This document shows positions 12,002-25,015 of a stretch of DNA of 64,000 nucleotides, one piece after another (within the stretch, counting starts at the first letter, position 1; each line of letters starts with the position of its first letter). The position numbers and the translations under genes were made by a program. A model generated the notes under the pieces. It saw only the letters and a program-made list of their open reading frames with translations. It was not told the DNA's origin and searched no databases. Source of the stretch: Erigeron canadensis (lineage: Eukaryota; Streptophyta; Magnoliopsida; Asterales; Asteraceae). The DNA lies in NCBI RefSeq assembly GCF_010389155.1, contig NC_057769.1, positions 29,264,735-29,328,734 of the forward strand. Direction: 5' to 3'.

Positions 12002-14779
12002 CTAGACCTCGGCCACAGGTGCAGGAGTGGCTGCCTTCAGGAGTGGTTGAAGTGCTTTGACCACAATGCTCATATTTGGCCTAAATTCAGACTCGTACTG
12101 TACACACAATGCTGCCACTGCTGCAAGCTGCATTAAAATCACGGGTGATGGTTTATTAGATTTCTTCCATCATCTATGTGTGTGTGTGTGCAGATTTTAG
12201 AGGTTGGGAAGAAGCCCCGGGTCTGAAAATTGGACTGGATCAGACCCAACAAGGAACGGAAGTAGCTGGGCCTAATGGACTGGTTAGGCTCGGCCAGATA
12301 TAGGCCAGTGGCGGACTCAAGACTTTAGGTGACCAGTATCACAACCTCTTTCCTGCGATATGAAATGTATGACCATAACAATTGTGTTGAACTCTTGTAT
12401 TTTTTGTGACTTGTGGCTCTCATGTTTGGAACTTTGGTCAATTTTTCAGAAACTATGCATGGTAGTTGCCGGTTGCTCAAAAGATGTTCAATATAATAAA
12501 ATACTGAAAAGAATTCACACTTCACGGACGAAATTGACCAATAGCATCTGTTGCCCAGAACCCTTAGTAGGTCCACTCCTGACATAGACACACTTTATCA
12601 TGGGCTGAAACCTGACGATGACAAGATTTGGTTCTGAAACCATAGTGGGTCAAGATAAGACCTAAGACTGGTGAGGACTGGTTGATTTTAATATTGCAGT
12701 TGACTTAATGTTGCAAATTCTAGTAGAATCAAGTGTAAGAGAGAGAGGGAGGGAGACCTTTGCAACGGCTTTTGGAGGATACTCTCCGTTAAGTTTTGGA
12801 TCTACACATTGTTTAACTTTGTCTTCACTTAGCCTTGGAGTAGCCTGTTCAAATCACAACCCACAAGAACATTTCAATACTTTCATCTTATCTTGTACGC
12901 CATATATAGAACTACAGAATATATGACTACTGATCCCAGATTCTAGATGGGGAAAAATGGGAACTCACCCAAGTGACGAGACTCTGCTGTCCACGTGGCA
13001 TCGTATGATCAACAGGTTTCCGACCTGTTAAAAGCTCAAGTAGCACAACCCCAAAGCTATAAACATCACTTTTCTGTGTCAACTGTCCCGTCATTGCATA
13101 TCTACACAAGTATCCATAAATAAAAAGATTGAATTAACAGGACTCTATCCAATAGGTAATCAAATACGAGTATAAACATGATTAGAGGGGGATATTTTGA
13201 CCCATTAACATATGAACGAGTCAATTTGAGTTGTATTTTATCTCAATTCTCAAAAAGAGTCGAACCAAAAAGTTTAGATATAAAAGAATGGACCAAACGT
13301 GGTTGAAGCCACCCTATGTCTATGTCTATTTTAATGCATACAACCTCCTGAATCATTTTTTGGGATTTAAACGATAACTGTTATCCAATTAGATTTAAAT
13401 TTTTATTTGGAAAAAGTCATTTATATAAATTATGCAAAAAGTTGTTTACATGTCAACCCAATCCATTGTAACATTCACAAAAATATGACTGGTTTCAAGC
13501 CAACCCTTTTTGAATTATAACCCAAGCTGGCCAAAGTGCCAAATCATGCATCTTGCCACCTCTAGACATGATGGGTAGAAATCGAGATGCATTACTCTGG
13601 TGCATGATAGCCAAAAGTTCCCAGAACTCGGGTTGAATGCAGACGAGCAGCCATATCTGGTGCCTGACTCGAAAGATTAAAGTCAGCAATCTTGGCTTTC
13701 ATATCTTCAAACAACAGCACATTGCTGGATCTAATATCTCGGTGTATTATTGAAGGCTGCGTTTTCTCATGTAAGTACTCGAGTCCTCTGGCTGCATCCA
13801 CAGCAATCCTTACTCGTTGCATCCAATCAAGCACAGGCCCTGGTTGTGCTCCTTGCACACCTTTCCGACCTATACACGCACATATTTATCATACATATAT
13901 ATATTATATAAACTTGTCACAAAAACATTAAACCAAGAAAAGTAAGAAATTTATATTTCCCGTACCATGCAAGATGTCATGTAGAGATCCCATGGTTGCA
14001 AATTCATATGCTAGGACACGAACATCTCCTTCAACACAATATCCGTGCAACTCAACAAAATTGTCATGACTCAATGAGGAGACCATGGAAACCTTGTGAT
14101 ATGGAAAGACAAATATCACTGGATTAGAGAGAAATATGAACTAGATGTAACAATATAAAATGTTTGGACAAAACATCTTTTAGGTCAACCTGACAGGTTC
14201 CTAAAAGTTGCCCATCTGACCTGTCACCCTAACCTGACCCGCCCACTTGGCCACCTGTAATATGAACTTTTAAGTTTGTAAAATTGTTTACTTACCTGAG
14301 TTAAAAACTCATTGCTAGATTCTTCCTCGGTAGAAACATCAAGCTTCTTGACGGCCACCGTTTTGCCATTATTCAAGTCTGCAAAGTAAACTCTTCCATA
14401 TGAACCTTCACCAATCAATGCCTTTGATCCAAAGTTGTTAGTTTTTTCTTTCAGCTCATCTAATGAAATTGCGGGCACTCGAATGGTTGGCACGGGTTTT
14501 GGCACCTCCGATTTGACTACAGGAGGTACTTTCATCCCCTTCTGGTTCCCTATAAATAGGTAAAATTAGACAATTACAAAAATAACTACATTACTCTGTT
14601 GTGCCACTGTTGTAACTTTCAACTAAATGACAAAAAGTAACAATAAACATTAAATTAAAAAGAGCAACGTAGAAATGAAAAAATATACCATCTGTGTAAC
14701 TGGAATATTTTTTGAGTTCATTGTCATTTGACAGGCCAGGCTCCTCCGCATGAAAAAAACCACAAAGCCACCTCCGCAT
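12002..14779 (-). CDS. PTI1-like serine/threonine protein kinase
   Basis: Seven coding exons on the minus strand: 14779-14689, 14549-14296, 14092-13966, 13869-13596, 13101-12969, 12844-12758 and 12127-12002. All introns are GT-AG with consistent phases; the product is 363 residues. It starts MRRWLC, a Cys-containing N-terminus that in this family can be lipidated. The Gly loop is GEGSYGRV (77-84), the ATP lysine is K98 in VAVKK, the catalytic loop is HRDIRSSN (200-207), followed by [20 protein letters not shown] and [19 protein letters not shown]. The magnesium motif is DFN (220-222) instead of DFG, as I recall for tomato Pti1 and relatives. PTI1-like kinases act at the plasma membrane downstream of OXI1/AGC kinases or Pto in defence and oxidative signalling. 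The upstream TTG-initiated extension is rejected because the conserved start is MRRW. Intron 6 holds a (TG)n run near 12179-12190. Confidence 0.93.
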
Positions 14780-14862
14780 CCTACAGGGCTTCCCCAAATA
14801 CAGATCGTCTTTACCAGTTAATTTTCCAAAAGCAGTTACTATCCAGCAAGAGGTAAATGTGC

Positions 14863-15619
14863 CTGCTTAACCATTGCACATATGATATTAGCTAGAGGAG
14901 CAGAGGTTGCAAGATGAATGGGCTGACTAATGGGTTTGGGTCAAAATGGGTACTTATGCTATATTGCTATATGTCAAAACGGGTTGTGTCGGGGTTAGAC
15001 TCACTGGGAACATTTTCTGTTCAAAAATCTTATATTTCAAAAATAACTAGGGTGTTAATATGATTGCAAGAACTATATAACTCAAGCTATCTGATTTTTT
15101 TAATAAGACGATTTAGCGGGCTGAAAAAAGGTACATTTCCAGTTTGACCTTTTTCCTACTTTCCTTTTTAGCTATAACTTCTATGATCTTACATGTTAAA
15201 GATTAACACCCAAGTGGAACCATTGATAAGCAAACAGGATTTCGCTCGATATCTTATATTAATTTCATTATAGTATAAATGCCTCAAAGAACGAGTCTTT
15301 GATAGATGAAGGATGCTACCTATAAACCCCAGGAATTCAAGGAACAAGAAAATGATTTAATCGCAATCTGAAGCTTAAATAATCAGTTTTTCAAATCTTA
15401 TATCTTCTAATCCTAATATTTAGTCACTAAATAATCATTCTCACCAAGATCACTCTAATGTCTCATCTAAAAACATAAATCTTGAATAATGAAAAAGATT
15501 CAATTTTTTTAAACTAGAAGCAAAACAAACAGTTAAAAACAATTCAATCATACAATATCAAATGGATCATTCAAGTATGACTGAAACCAATACTATAAAT
15601 TTTCTTTAAAAAGATTTAC
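14863..15619 (-). other. 5'-UTR intron of the PTI1-like gene
   Basis: On the minus strand, ACGCAG|GTAAATC (donor at 15619) and a TTAAGCAG acceptor at 14863 bracket an intron, leaving about 83 bases of leader before the ATG at 14779. The same donor context is kept in the inverted copy near 22618, which supports it. Confidence 0.6.
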
Positions 15620-15659
15620 CTGCGTATTCTGTCCTGCATATACTGTCACTCACACTTTC

Positions 15660-17070
15660 TTGGTTCTGGGTTTTTTGAATTATTTAATGTATGTATGAAT
15701 GAATGATTTCATAAGTATAGAGAGACAGCTGATGTTGTTGACTAGGTAGGAGGAGAACCTTCCTAGGCAGGCAGTTTAACATGTTGTTATAATTATTCGG
15801 TTATTCCCCTTTTTATTTGTTTCTACTCCTCATGTTAGTTTTAAAATATTCTAAAGTACTATTTTATCGTTTCAAATACATGAGGTGCAAGAATACATTC
15901 GTCAAGTTTTATCCGCTCTTTTCTTTGACTTTCATTAGCTTTTGGCGATTGAAATAGACATTGAGAGTATACAACTGGTTGATCGACAATTTTTTATCTC
16001 CCTCTACTCTTAATTTTGGTAACTTTTTGGTGGTTTTTGGCATTGCCACATGTCAACTTGTGAGTGGCTAAAAATTTGTCAAAAATTAGCAAATCGACTT
16101 TGCACCCTTGTCCCTCATATCTACATTTTATCCATTTAATTAACTTATATTTAATAATGTTTCAAAAAAATATATCTTATTTTTAACATAGACTGTCAAT
16201 ATCAACTAAATTTTATATAAAGGTACAAAATTTATTAAAAAACGTACAATAAAGTACTCGTGCAGTAAAATGTTGTCAAAAACAATTAGGATGAGCTTAA
16301 ATATATCATAAGTTTTTGTTAGCAATTTCATTTTTTTTGGAAAAAAAAAATCCAAGCGTAATTACATTAAAAAAAACTCACATATGCTAATTGTTAATCA
16401 CGACATGATTCAACTTAATCTCCAATGTGATCATTAGTGTGATCTCTTTCATTATATGCGCGCGTTTGATTTTGTCATTATTTGACTACCAATATTATTT
16501 TGATTTGATATCAACCAAAATTGTTAAGTATGTGCTCACTAAATCTGACAAGCTATTCGATGTTTTTCCTATTTTTTTTTTACAGGTTCAAATAGTTCAA
16601 ATTGGAGCAATTATGGACCAAAGAAATGGATATCAAATTAACAAATAAGGTTGACTGATAAATACCAAGTAGAATTATCGATACCTAAAATTTTGGTAAA
16701 TCTAAATATTGATATTGAAATTGTACCGATAAATAATTAAAAATAGTTAAAAGTGAAAGTTATTTGAACTATAAAGATTGACGCTTTAGATATTTTTAAA
16801 ATATCCAGCTATCATGGCTAAATGTGATATAAAAGTATGAAATTTTGGATATCAAAAAGGATCAAACAAGTACTAACATACGAGGTTGCATATAAGAGAA
16901 AATGTGGGAAAATATGAAATTTTGGATATCAAAAAGGATCAAACAAGTACTAACATACGAGGTTGCATATAAGAGAAAATGTGGAAAAATACGTTTATTA
17001 TAAGTTGTTATTTCATTTTTAATTCAAATTGATCAAGGTTGCAAAATACGATATATGTTATCAACTTAAG
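15660..17070. other. Intergenic: PTI1-like promoter and spacer
   Basis: The part up to about 15795 is the PTI1-like promoter, which is shared with the inverted copy near 22450-22600. No gene was seen. A 77-base tandem duplication lies inside and is listed separately. Confidence 0.5.
16837..16989 (+). repeat. Tandem duplication, two 77-base units
   Basis: Two almost identical consecutive units, each beginning ATGAAATTTTGGATATC and ending in a GTGG(G)AAAAT stretch. The period, measured between matching ATG triplets, is 77 bases. Confidence 0.85.
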
Positions 17071-17270
17071 TAGTGTTTGTTTGAGACTTAATAAACTCAG
17101 TCATGACTTAACCAAAAATACTTAATTCATTAAGTCATCAAAAGTGTTTGTTTTTTGACTTAATAAACAAAAAAACAACTGTATTGACTTAATTCATTCA
17201 GACATTATTTATCAATTCAGTCACATATCAATTTAGTCACTTAATGGTTAAAAAAACAAACAGGCCCTAG
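17071..17270. mobile_element. Possible hAT-like MITE
   Basis: Begins TAGTGTTTGTTT and ends AAACAAACAGGCCCTAG, an imperfect inverted pair. It has internal TTAAGTCA-type repeats and no coding capacity. Flanks acttaag/acttgag may be a decayed duplication. Ends are approximate. Confidence 0.35.
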
Positions 17271-17477
17271 CCGACTTGAGAGTTGCTAGTATTTTGGTAT
17301 ATGCGTGGAGTCAAAGTAGCCAAAACAGAGAGTACTTGGCCGACTTGATGTCTTTTATAGAGTACTCAAACTTGATTTGAAACTAAAATCACAAATAACT
17401 GATTCACTTATAATATCTTTATTGTTGTTTATTTATAGACATTACAAACTAAAATTAAACGTGTGAAAACTATAATA

Positions 17478-17839
17478 TCTATAATATAACTAAAAGAGGG
17501 GGTTGTGGGTACACTTGACACCCTTAATCCCCTCCTTGAGCCTAACACTCCTTCCTCGTTAATCCTCTATTTTTTAAATATTTTTTTAATTATTAAGCCT
17601 ACCTTATTTAGAGTAAACGTGATATATAGCCTACCTTTTTAAAAGTAAACGTGATATATAACCTAAATTTTATTTACCATTATATTATATTTAAGAAAAC
17701 CTCACGACAGACTTCACAAGAAAAAAAAACTTTTCTGTAAGTTTTTATTTGACAACTTTTTTTTCCAATTTCATAAGTGTTTGTTTTCAATTTTAGTTAT
17801 AGGATATATTTGATTTTAGTTGATTAATAATTAGATTTC

Positions 17840-17890
<51 letters not shown>

Positions 17891-18483
17891 TAGTTATGAT
17901 TTTGGGGTGATTTTATTTATAATCATTAGTTAATACTTAATAGGGTAGGATTCAAGCTTTTAATGAAAACCCATATTTTATTTTTTTCACTCTTGAAACT
18001 TGAATTAATTTGAAAAAATATTGATGATTTTCTTTCATTGGATTATGCTTTCAGAAGCTAAATGAATTTCGATAGTAACAACTCTTGCGACAAAGATACC
18101 GAAGTTAGGCATGGTTAAAGCCAGTAAGCCATCATATGTGTTCAAAGGTACTAATCTTTGTGAGAAATAAGTTTTAATTAAGTTAGCCCCAACCAAGTTA
18201 GCTAATCCTATCTCATCAGCTACAATTTAGCCTTTCAATGTCAGATGATTTAAACATTTAGGCTACATACTTCGGTTAATTGGTTATGCAAGGTGGGTAA
18301 ATACCTCCAACATGATTTTTGTTTTTTACATATCCAGGCTAATACTATAAATTGTGTTTGTAGTAATTTTTTAATTTAATTAATGTTGAAAAAAAAGTAA
18401 ATTATAATCAATATTTAAATGGAATTCTAATTTTAATTAATATATTATGAAACTACCGTTCATCGGACGAGACTGAAGACTAG
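17478..18483 (+). mobile_element. Possible Helitron-like element
   Basis: Begins TCTATAATATAACTAAAAG and ends with a CCG/CGG mini-hairpin region followed by GACTAG and T. No coding capacity. It contains a long ATT repeat. The pairing of the two ends is inferred. Confidence 0.35.
17841..17891 (+). repeat. (ATT)n microsatellite
   Basis: About 50 bases of uninterrupted ATT/TTA repeat. Confidence 0.9.
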
Positions 18484-18755
18484 TAAATAGTATTCATGTT
18501 ATAAAAATTTTTAACTAACATTTTCATGAACATTGTATTCAATTTTAGTTATAGTCTTATAGATATGTTTTAAGTTTTTAACAATCTTAGATGCATATTT
18601 TTGCACGTTTCGATTGGATTAGCTGATTTTCTTTTTCTTTCATTAAAAAAATCATTTTCGAGTAAGTAATGGATTAAAAAAAATGAAAAAAAATCACCAG
18701 TGTTCATAAACCCTAAATTTTCAAACCACCAGAAAATTTTCAAAAATAAAATAAA

Positions 18756-21700
18756 ATGAAAAAAACCTCACTAAAGACTTATCTCAATCTACCAAAACAA
18801 CATTCTTCCCAATTCCCCACTTCAATTTCTCCAATTCCAAACCCTAATTCATCAAATATTTCCCGCCAAACTTCATTTTTCAAGAAATCAATTAACACAT
18901 CATCCACTGATAATTTGAAAGAACTGATTGATACCCATTTTAATTCACAAGAAGCACAGCCAAACCCACAAATTGATTCCAAAAGCGATGATAATTTAAA
19001 TGAAAATTTTGGAATCTTGCAGAGTATGTTGTCAGTACAAAAGACTGAAACTTGTAAGTATACAGATGCTTATATAATATGTAATGCTATTAGAGACAGT
19101 AAAGATGTATTTAGGGAAGAAACCCAGAAATTTTTAAGTAAATTTAGGGGGAAACTTAGTGAATCTTTGGTTGTTGATGTGTTGAAGTTGCTTAAAAATG
19201 GCGAATTAGCCGTAAAGTTTTTTATATGGGCAGGTAGGCAAATTGGGTATAGTCATACTTTAGTTGTGTATGAAACTTTGTTAGATGTAATGAGGTGTGA
19301 AAATAGTGATGGGATCCCAGATCATTTGATTCGGGAAATTAAAGATGATGACGATAAAGAAGTACTTGGAAAATTGGTTAATGTTTTGATACGGAAGTGT
19401 TGTAAAAACGGGTCGTGGAATGTAGCACTTGAGGAGCTTGGTAGGCTTAAAGACTTTGGATACAAAGGTTCACGAGTGACTTATAATGCTTTGGTTCAAG
19501 TGTTTCTTGAAGCAGGTAAGCTGGATTCAGCGGATCTTATTTATCGGGAGATGGGTGATTTGGGATATAAAATGGATGCACATACGTTGGGTTCTTTCGC
19601 GTATTCTTTGTGTAAAATTGGGAAATGGAGGGAGGCGCTTGATATGGTGCATAAGGAAAAGTTTGTTCCAGATACTAAGTTGTATACGAGGATGATCGGT
19701 GGTTTGTGTGAAGGTTCGTTTTTTGAAGAAGCGATGGAATTTTTGAACCGAATGAGGTGTGATTCTTGTGTACCTAATGTAGTTACTTATAGGACTTTGC
19801 TTTGTGGGTGTTTAAATAAAGGAAAGTTGGGTAGATGTAAGAGAATTCTTAGTATGATGATTGTAGAAGGTTGTTACCCGAGTCCTAAAATATATAATTC
19901 TCTTGTTCATGCTTATTGTAAATCAGGAGATTTTGCATATGCATATAAGTTGGTTAAAGACCCTGAAAGATATGGTGTTCAACCTGGTTATGTAATTTAT
20001 AACATATTTATAGGTGGGATTTGTGTAACTGAGCAGCCAGGTCCAGAAAAGTTAGAATTGGCTGAAATCGCTTATGTTTTAATGCTTAAGGGAGGTTTTG
20101 TGTTGAATAAAGTCAATGCTATTAATTACGCTCAATGTCTTTGTGGGGTTGGGAAATTTGAGAAAGCTTATACTGTTATTCATGAAATGATGAAAAAAGG
20201 TTTTATACCTGACACCGGTACTTATAATAAAGTCATTAGCTTTTTGTGTGATTCTTCTAAGATCGAGAAGGCATTTTGGTTGTTTAATGAGATGAAAAAG
20301 AACGGTGTTGTTCCAAATGTTCACAGTTATACAACATTGATTGACAGTTTTTGTAAAGCGGGATTACTTCCGCAGGCTCGTAACTGGTTTAATGAAATGA
20401 TTACAAATGGTTGTGCACCAAACGTGGTCACATATACTGCACTTATTCATGCTTATCTCAAAGCTAATAAGCTAACAGATGCCAATGAGTTATTTGAAAT
20501 GATGGTATCATGTGGTTGTTCTCCAAATGTTGTCACACTCACGGCTCTGATTGATGGTCACTGTAAAATTGGTCAAGTTGGAAAGGCGCTGCAAATTTAT
20601 ACAAGAATGAAGGGTGAAGAAATCCCTGATGTAAATATGTACTTTAGAAGCACAGAAAAAAGCAACATGCTGGATCCAAATGTTGTAACATATGGAGCTT
20701 TGATGGACGGTTTGTGCAAAGCACATAAAGCTGACGAGGCAGTCAAACTTTTGGATGTGATGTCTCTTGAAGGTTGTGAACCTAATCGTGTCGTGTACGA
20801 TGCTTTAATTGACGGGTTGTTAAAAGAAGGGAAGCTAGAGAAAGCAGAAGAATTGTATACAATAATGTGTGAGAAAGGATATAATCCAAATATCTTTACT
20901 TATGGGTCTATGATAGATAAGATGTTTAAAGATAATCGTTTGGATCTTGCTTCACGGGTATTATCCAACATGCAGAAAAATTCTTGCCCGCCTAATGTTG
21001 TAATCTACACGGAAATGGTTGATGGGCTTTGTAAAGTTGGAAAGGTAGTTGAGGCTTATCGCCTGATGGAGATGATGGAGACTAAAGGTTGTAAACCAAA
21101 TGTTGTAACATATACAGCTATGATAAATGGATTTGGAAAAGTTGGTAATGTTGAAAAAAGTCTTGAAATTTTTAGACAAATGGGCGGTAAAAGTTGTGCT
21201 CCAAATTATGTTACATATAGAGTTTTGATTCACCATTGTTGTGCAGCGGGCCTTTTGGATGAAGCTCATGAGCTTTTAGAGGAGATGAAACAGACGTACT
21301 GGCCCAAACATATGTCCAGTTATAGAAAGGTTGTTGAAGGTTTTAATCGCGATTTTTTGATTAATCTAGGTCTTTTAGACGGTATAAGTGAGTATGATGA
21401 TGTGCCGGTTATTCCAATATATAAACTTTTGTTTGATAGCTATAGAAAGGCGGGAAAGTTAGATGTGGCGTCAAAGTTACTTAAAGAAATCTGCTCGTTA
21501 TCTTCTCCGTTGGATAAAGATCTGTATATTTCATTAATTGAGAGCCTTTCGGTTTCACATAAGTTCGAGAAAGCTTTTGTGTTATATGCAGAGATGATAA
21601 GTAAAGGTGGTGTTCCTGAATTGGGCCTTTTGGTCAACCTGGTCAAAGGTCTCGTCAGAGCCGACCATTGGGAGGAAGCAATTCAACTTTCACATGGTCT

Positions 21701-22376
21701 ATGTCACATGGTATGTGGTTTTCAATCATTGTTATGTTTATAAATAACTTGTTTTGGTAGAAACATAGGTTATAGAGCTGTTGCAAGTCTGCTTTTTCGG
21801 ATAAATATTTCTACAACATAATGACGTTTTTACTCGTTATTGTCATCACAAATCATTGATTCTGGACTGTAGTTTATATTTTATTGTCTTGAATTATTTT
21901 ACGAGTATTTTTGCTATCTAATTAAATAATTAATAGTCAACCATTTTGGTGGATCAAGGTTATCAGTTAACTATACGTTTGTTGGCTTATCTAAAATATC
22001 TTTAGTTCCATGTATATTGTAATGTGATGTTCGAAACATAGTTTCTACAAAGGCTTTGTCCTTCTGTAAACATGTCCATACCATCAGTCTACTTTTGTTA
22101 GTGATGATTACAGTGAGCCAATAGATGGTTTCAACTTAGGAACTCCCATGTAGGACGAATGTCACAATTTTGGTGGGATCCAAGGGTTATCGTTTTCTAT
22201 GCACGCCAAACGTATATAGCTATAAACAGTTACAATTTGTTATAAAATATTTGTAGCATGATAGTTTCTTCAGATGTGTACATATTACATTGTTTTGTAT
22301 CTATTTTTTAAAGAAGATTATTGCATGTGAACAGGATATTCAGTGGCTTCCATATAGAAACGATAACGAGAAGTAG
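18756..22376 (+). CDS. PPR protein, At1g06710 orthologue (mitochondrial, P class)
   Basis: Two exons: 18756-21710 and 22335-22376, giving 998 residues; At1g06710 is about the same length. After a Ser/Asn-rich, poorly conserved N-terminus (putative transit peptide), FFIWAGRQIGY and ALEELGRLKDFGYKGSRVTY match the Arabidopsis protein. Tandem 35-residue PPR motifs then run to near residue 900, with repeated NVVTYTALI and LIDGLCK units. Without splicing, the frame would end in an unrelated 10-residue tail. Splicing at CACATG|GTATGTGG to ACAG|GATATTCAG gives DIQWLPYRNDNEK, resembling the Arabidopsis ending, so a 13-codon last exon is preferred. P-class PPR proteins usually bind organellar RNA for stability, splicing or translation; the specific target is unknown to me. 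Confidence 0.92.
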
Positions 22377-22449
22377 TATTTGCAGTTGCTCGAAGTTGAG
22401 CTCAATTCTGCAGTGACCCAATGTGAAAATGTGGCCCTAATAGCCATTC

Positions 22450-23940
22450 ATGATTATAACAAGATGTTAACTGCCTGCCTAGGAAGGTTCTCCTTCTACC
22501 TAGTCAACAACATCAGCTGTCTCTCTATACTTATGGAATCATTCATTCATTCATTAAACTAAAAAACCCAAAACCAAGAAAGTGTGAGTGACAGTATATG
22601 CAGGACAGAATACGCAGGTAAATCTTTCAAAGAAAATTTATAGTATTAGTTTCAGTCATACTTGAATGATCCATTTGATATTGTATGGTTGAATTGTTTT
22701 TAACTGTTTGTTTTACTTTTAGTTTAAAAAATTAAATCTTTTTCATTCTTCAAGATTTGTGTTTTTAGATGAGACATTAGAGTGATCTTGGTGAGAATGA
22801 TTATTTAGTGACTAAGTATTAGGATTAGAAGATTTAAGATATAAAAATCTGATTATTAAAGCTTCAAATTGCGATTAAATCATTTTAATGTTCCTTCGAT
22901 TCCTGGGATTTATTGGGAGCATCCTTTCTCTATTAAAAACGCTTTCTTTGAGACAGTTAGTCAGTTATTTAATGTAGGATATCAAGCCTATTCACTTATT
23001 AATGGTTCCACTTGTGTTAATCTTTTAACATGTAAGATCATAGAAGTTATAGCTTAAAAGAAAAATAGGAAACAGGTCAAACTGGAAAAGTACCTTTTTC
23101 AGCCCGCTAAATCGTTTTATTTAAAAATCAGATAGCTTGAGTTATATAGTTCTTGAAATGATATTAAGACCCTAGTTATTTTTAAAAGCTGAGACTTTTG
23201 GGCATGAAGTGTTCCCGGCGAGTTTACCCCGACTCAACCCGTTTTGACCTGTAGCATTATTACCCATTTTGACCCAAACGGCCAAACCCATTGATCAGCC
23301 CACTCATCTTGCAACCTCTAGCTAATTTCATATGTGCAATGGTTAAACAGGCACATTCACCTCTTGCTGGATGCTAACTACATTTGGGAAAATTAATTGA
23401 TAAAGATGATGTATTTTTGGGGAAGCCAAGTAGGATGCGGAGATGGCTTTGTGGTTTTTTTCAAGTGGAGGAGACTGACCTGTCAAATGACAATGAACTT
23501 AAAAATTTCCTAGCTACACAGATGGTATTTTTTTATTTTATTTTAATTTAATGTTTATTGTTATTTTTGTCAGTTCGTTGAAAGTTACAACAGCGGCACA
23601 ATAGGTAATGCAGTTTTTTGTAATTGTCAAATTTTACCTATTTTTAGGGAACCAGAAGGGGATGAAAGTACTTCCTGCAGTCAAATCCGAAGTGCCAAAA
23701 CCCATGCCAACAATTCAAGTGCCTGCAATTTCATTAGATGAGCTGAAAAAAAAAACTGACAACTTTGGATCAAAGGCATTGATTGGTGAAGGTTCATATG
23801 GAAAAGTTTTCTTTGCAGACTTGAATAATGGCAAAACGGTGGCCGTTTAGAACTCGATGTTTCTACCGAGGAAGAAACTAGCAACGAGTTTTTGACCCAG
23901 GTAAGTAAACAATTGTACAACTTCAAAAGTTCTTTTTCCA
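22450..23940 (+). pseudogene. Inverted partial copy of the PTI1-like gene
   Basis: This stretch mirrors the minus-strand gene region from about 15793 down to 14262: promoter, noncoding exon and donor near 22618, 5'-UTR intron, coding exon 1 (ATG near 23434, MRRWLCGFF) and exon 2 (23647-23899, [33 protein letters not shown]). It is broken twice. A one-base deletion in exon 1 shifts the frame before the donor. In exon 2 the segment encoding the ATP-binding lysine is altered, giving a TAG just after VAV (about 23848). Exons 3-7 are absent. It starts about 75 bases after the PPR stop codon. Confidence 0.88.
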
Positions 23941-24247
23941 GAATTTACAAACTTTGTCATTTCTCTTGATCAAATTTGAAGCATTATATAGACCAAATAT
24001 AAGTAAACGTAACAAAGCCAAATGTCAATTTAAACACATGTTTGTTATGCAAATTGTATCATATCTTTATTTTGGAACCCAAAATAGAATAATATGTCGA
24101 TGCATAAATGATTTGATGTGTGCAAGCAGTTGTAACATTTATCTTTATATAGCCGGACATACAGACTTAACCCCATAAAGCTGTCAAGTTCTTGATGTAG
24201 AAAAGCTTTACAGTTATTGATTGCTAAATATCTACTGGTTTCAGGTA

Positions 24248-24369
24248 TTTCACTTGTCAGCAGTTAGTGTTGATGCAGATCAGAGATTAACACGAGACCT
24301 GGAAAAGTTAAGCACTGACCTATGAGGGCTTGTGACAAGAATGGTAAAGGCAACTGTCGATATTCTATG
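24248..24369 (+). pseudogene. Fragment of a peroxisomal ABCD (PXA1/CTS-like) transporter
   Basis: One exon-like block reads ADQRLTRDLEKLSTDL, an in-frame TGA, then GLVTRMVKATVDILW. This matches the region after the transmembrane domain start of plant ABCD1 half-domains, as I remember it (NADQRITHDLEKL..., GLV.GMVKPSVDILW). ABCD transporters import fatty acyl-CoA into peroxisomes. Only this exon was found, bounded by a TTTCAG acceptor and a GTGAGG donor. It lies directly downstream of the PTI1 pseudogene. Confidence 0.65.
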
Positions 24370-24723
24370 GTGAGGCCATGTATTAATTCATTTAAGTGTT
24401 ATTATGTTAGTTTTTATTAGTATACGCTCATTCTGCAAGACATTTTTTATAGTATTCAAATTGCTCAAGAAAGGTTTACATTAGTGATCAATTTTTAAGT
24501 TATGAGTCATACTTTATTCTTTATTTTAGTATTAATAGATCATAAAAGAAGGTAATATCGTATAAGTCAGTAGTCGAATGTGATAAGTTAGATGCTTAGA
24601 TACTCAAGTTCAATGGAAGTTGTATATTTAGATTATAGGAATACTTTATTTGAGCTATAACAGTTTTTATGGTATCCTGACTTGTGACCAAGATTCGAAA
24701 CATGATTTTTTAACCATTTGAGT

Positions 24724-25001
24724 TGTAGATTATTACCTTTTTTTGCTTTGTTATTAAAAAAGCTGTTCGATTTAGTAATATTAGTGCTAGTTTTGTAAAT
24801 ATAGATAAGTTTATTAAGTAATGGATTAGATATGGAGGGGAGTATAATGAAAATTCCCTTGTGTATGAATACCTCCCCTCACCACCTTTTGTAAGTAGCC
24901 TTTCATACATTTTAATACAATCCATCACATTTACCATCTTTCTCTCAATTCTCTCTCTCACACACACACTTTGCATTTTCGTAATCTAGCTTATGACTAC
25001 A
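24724..25001 (+). repeat. Copia-type LTR remnant
   Basis: TGTAG...CTACA ends, with a Ty1/copia-type primer-binding site three bases downstream. The start is chosen to pair with the clear end and is less certain. No second LTR was found. Confidence 0.55.
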
Positions 25002-25003
25002 CT

Positions 25004-25015
25004 TGGTATCAGAGC
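25004..25015 (+). other. Primer-binding site, initiator tRNA-Met type
   Basis: TGGTATCAGAGC, the standard plant copia primer-binding site. The 700 bases that follow are TTT/ACCGGT-rich leader-like DNA without gag or pol. Confidence 0.8.

Noticed and set aside
14780..14797. PTI1 start six codons upstream at a TTG
   Set aside because: Family members start MRRW, and TTG initiation is not expected; 14779 is used.
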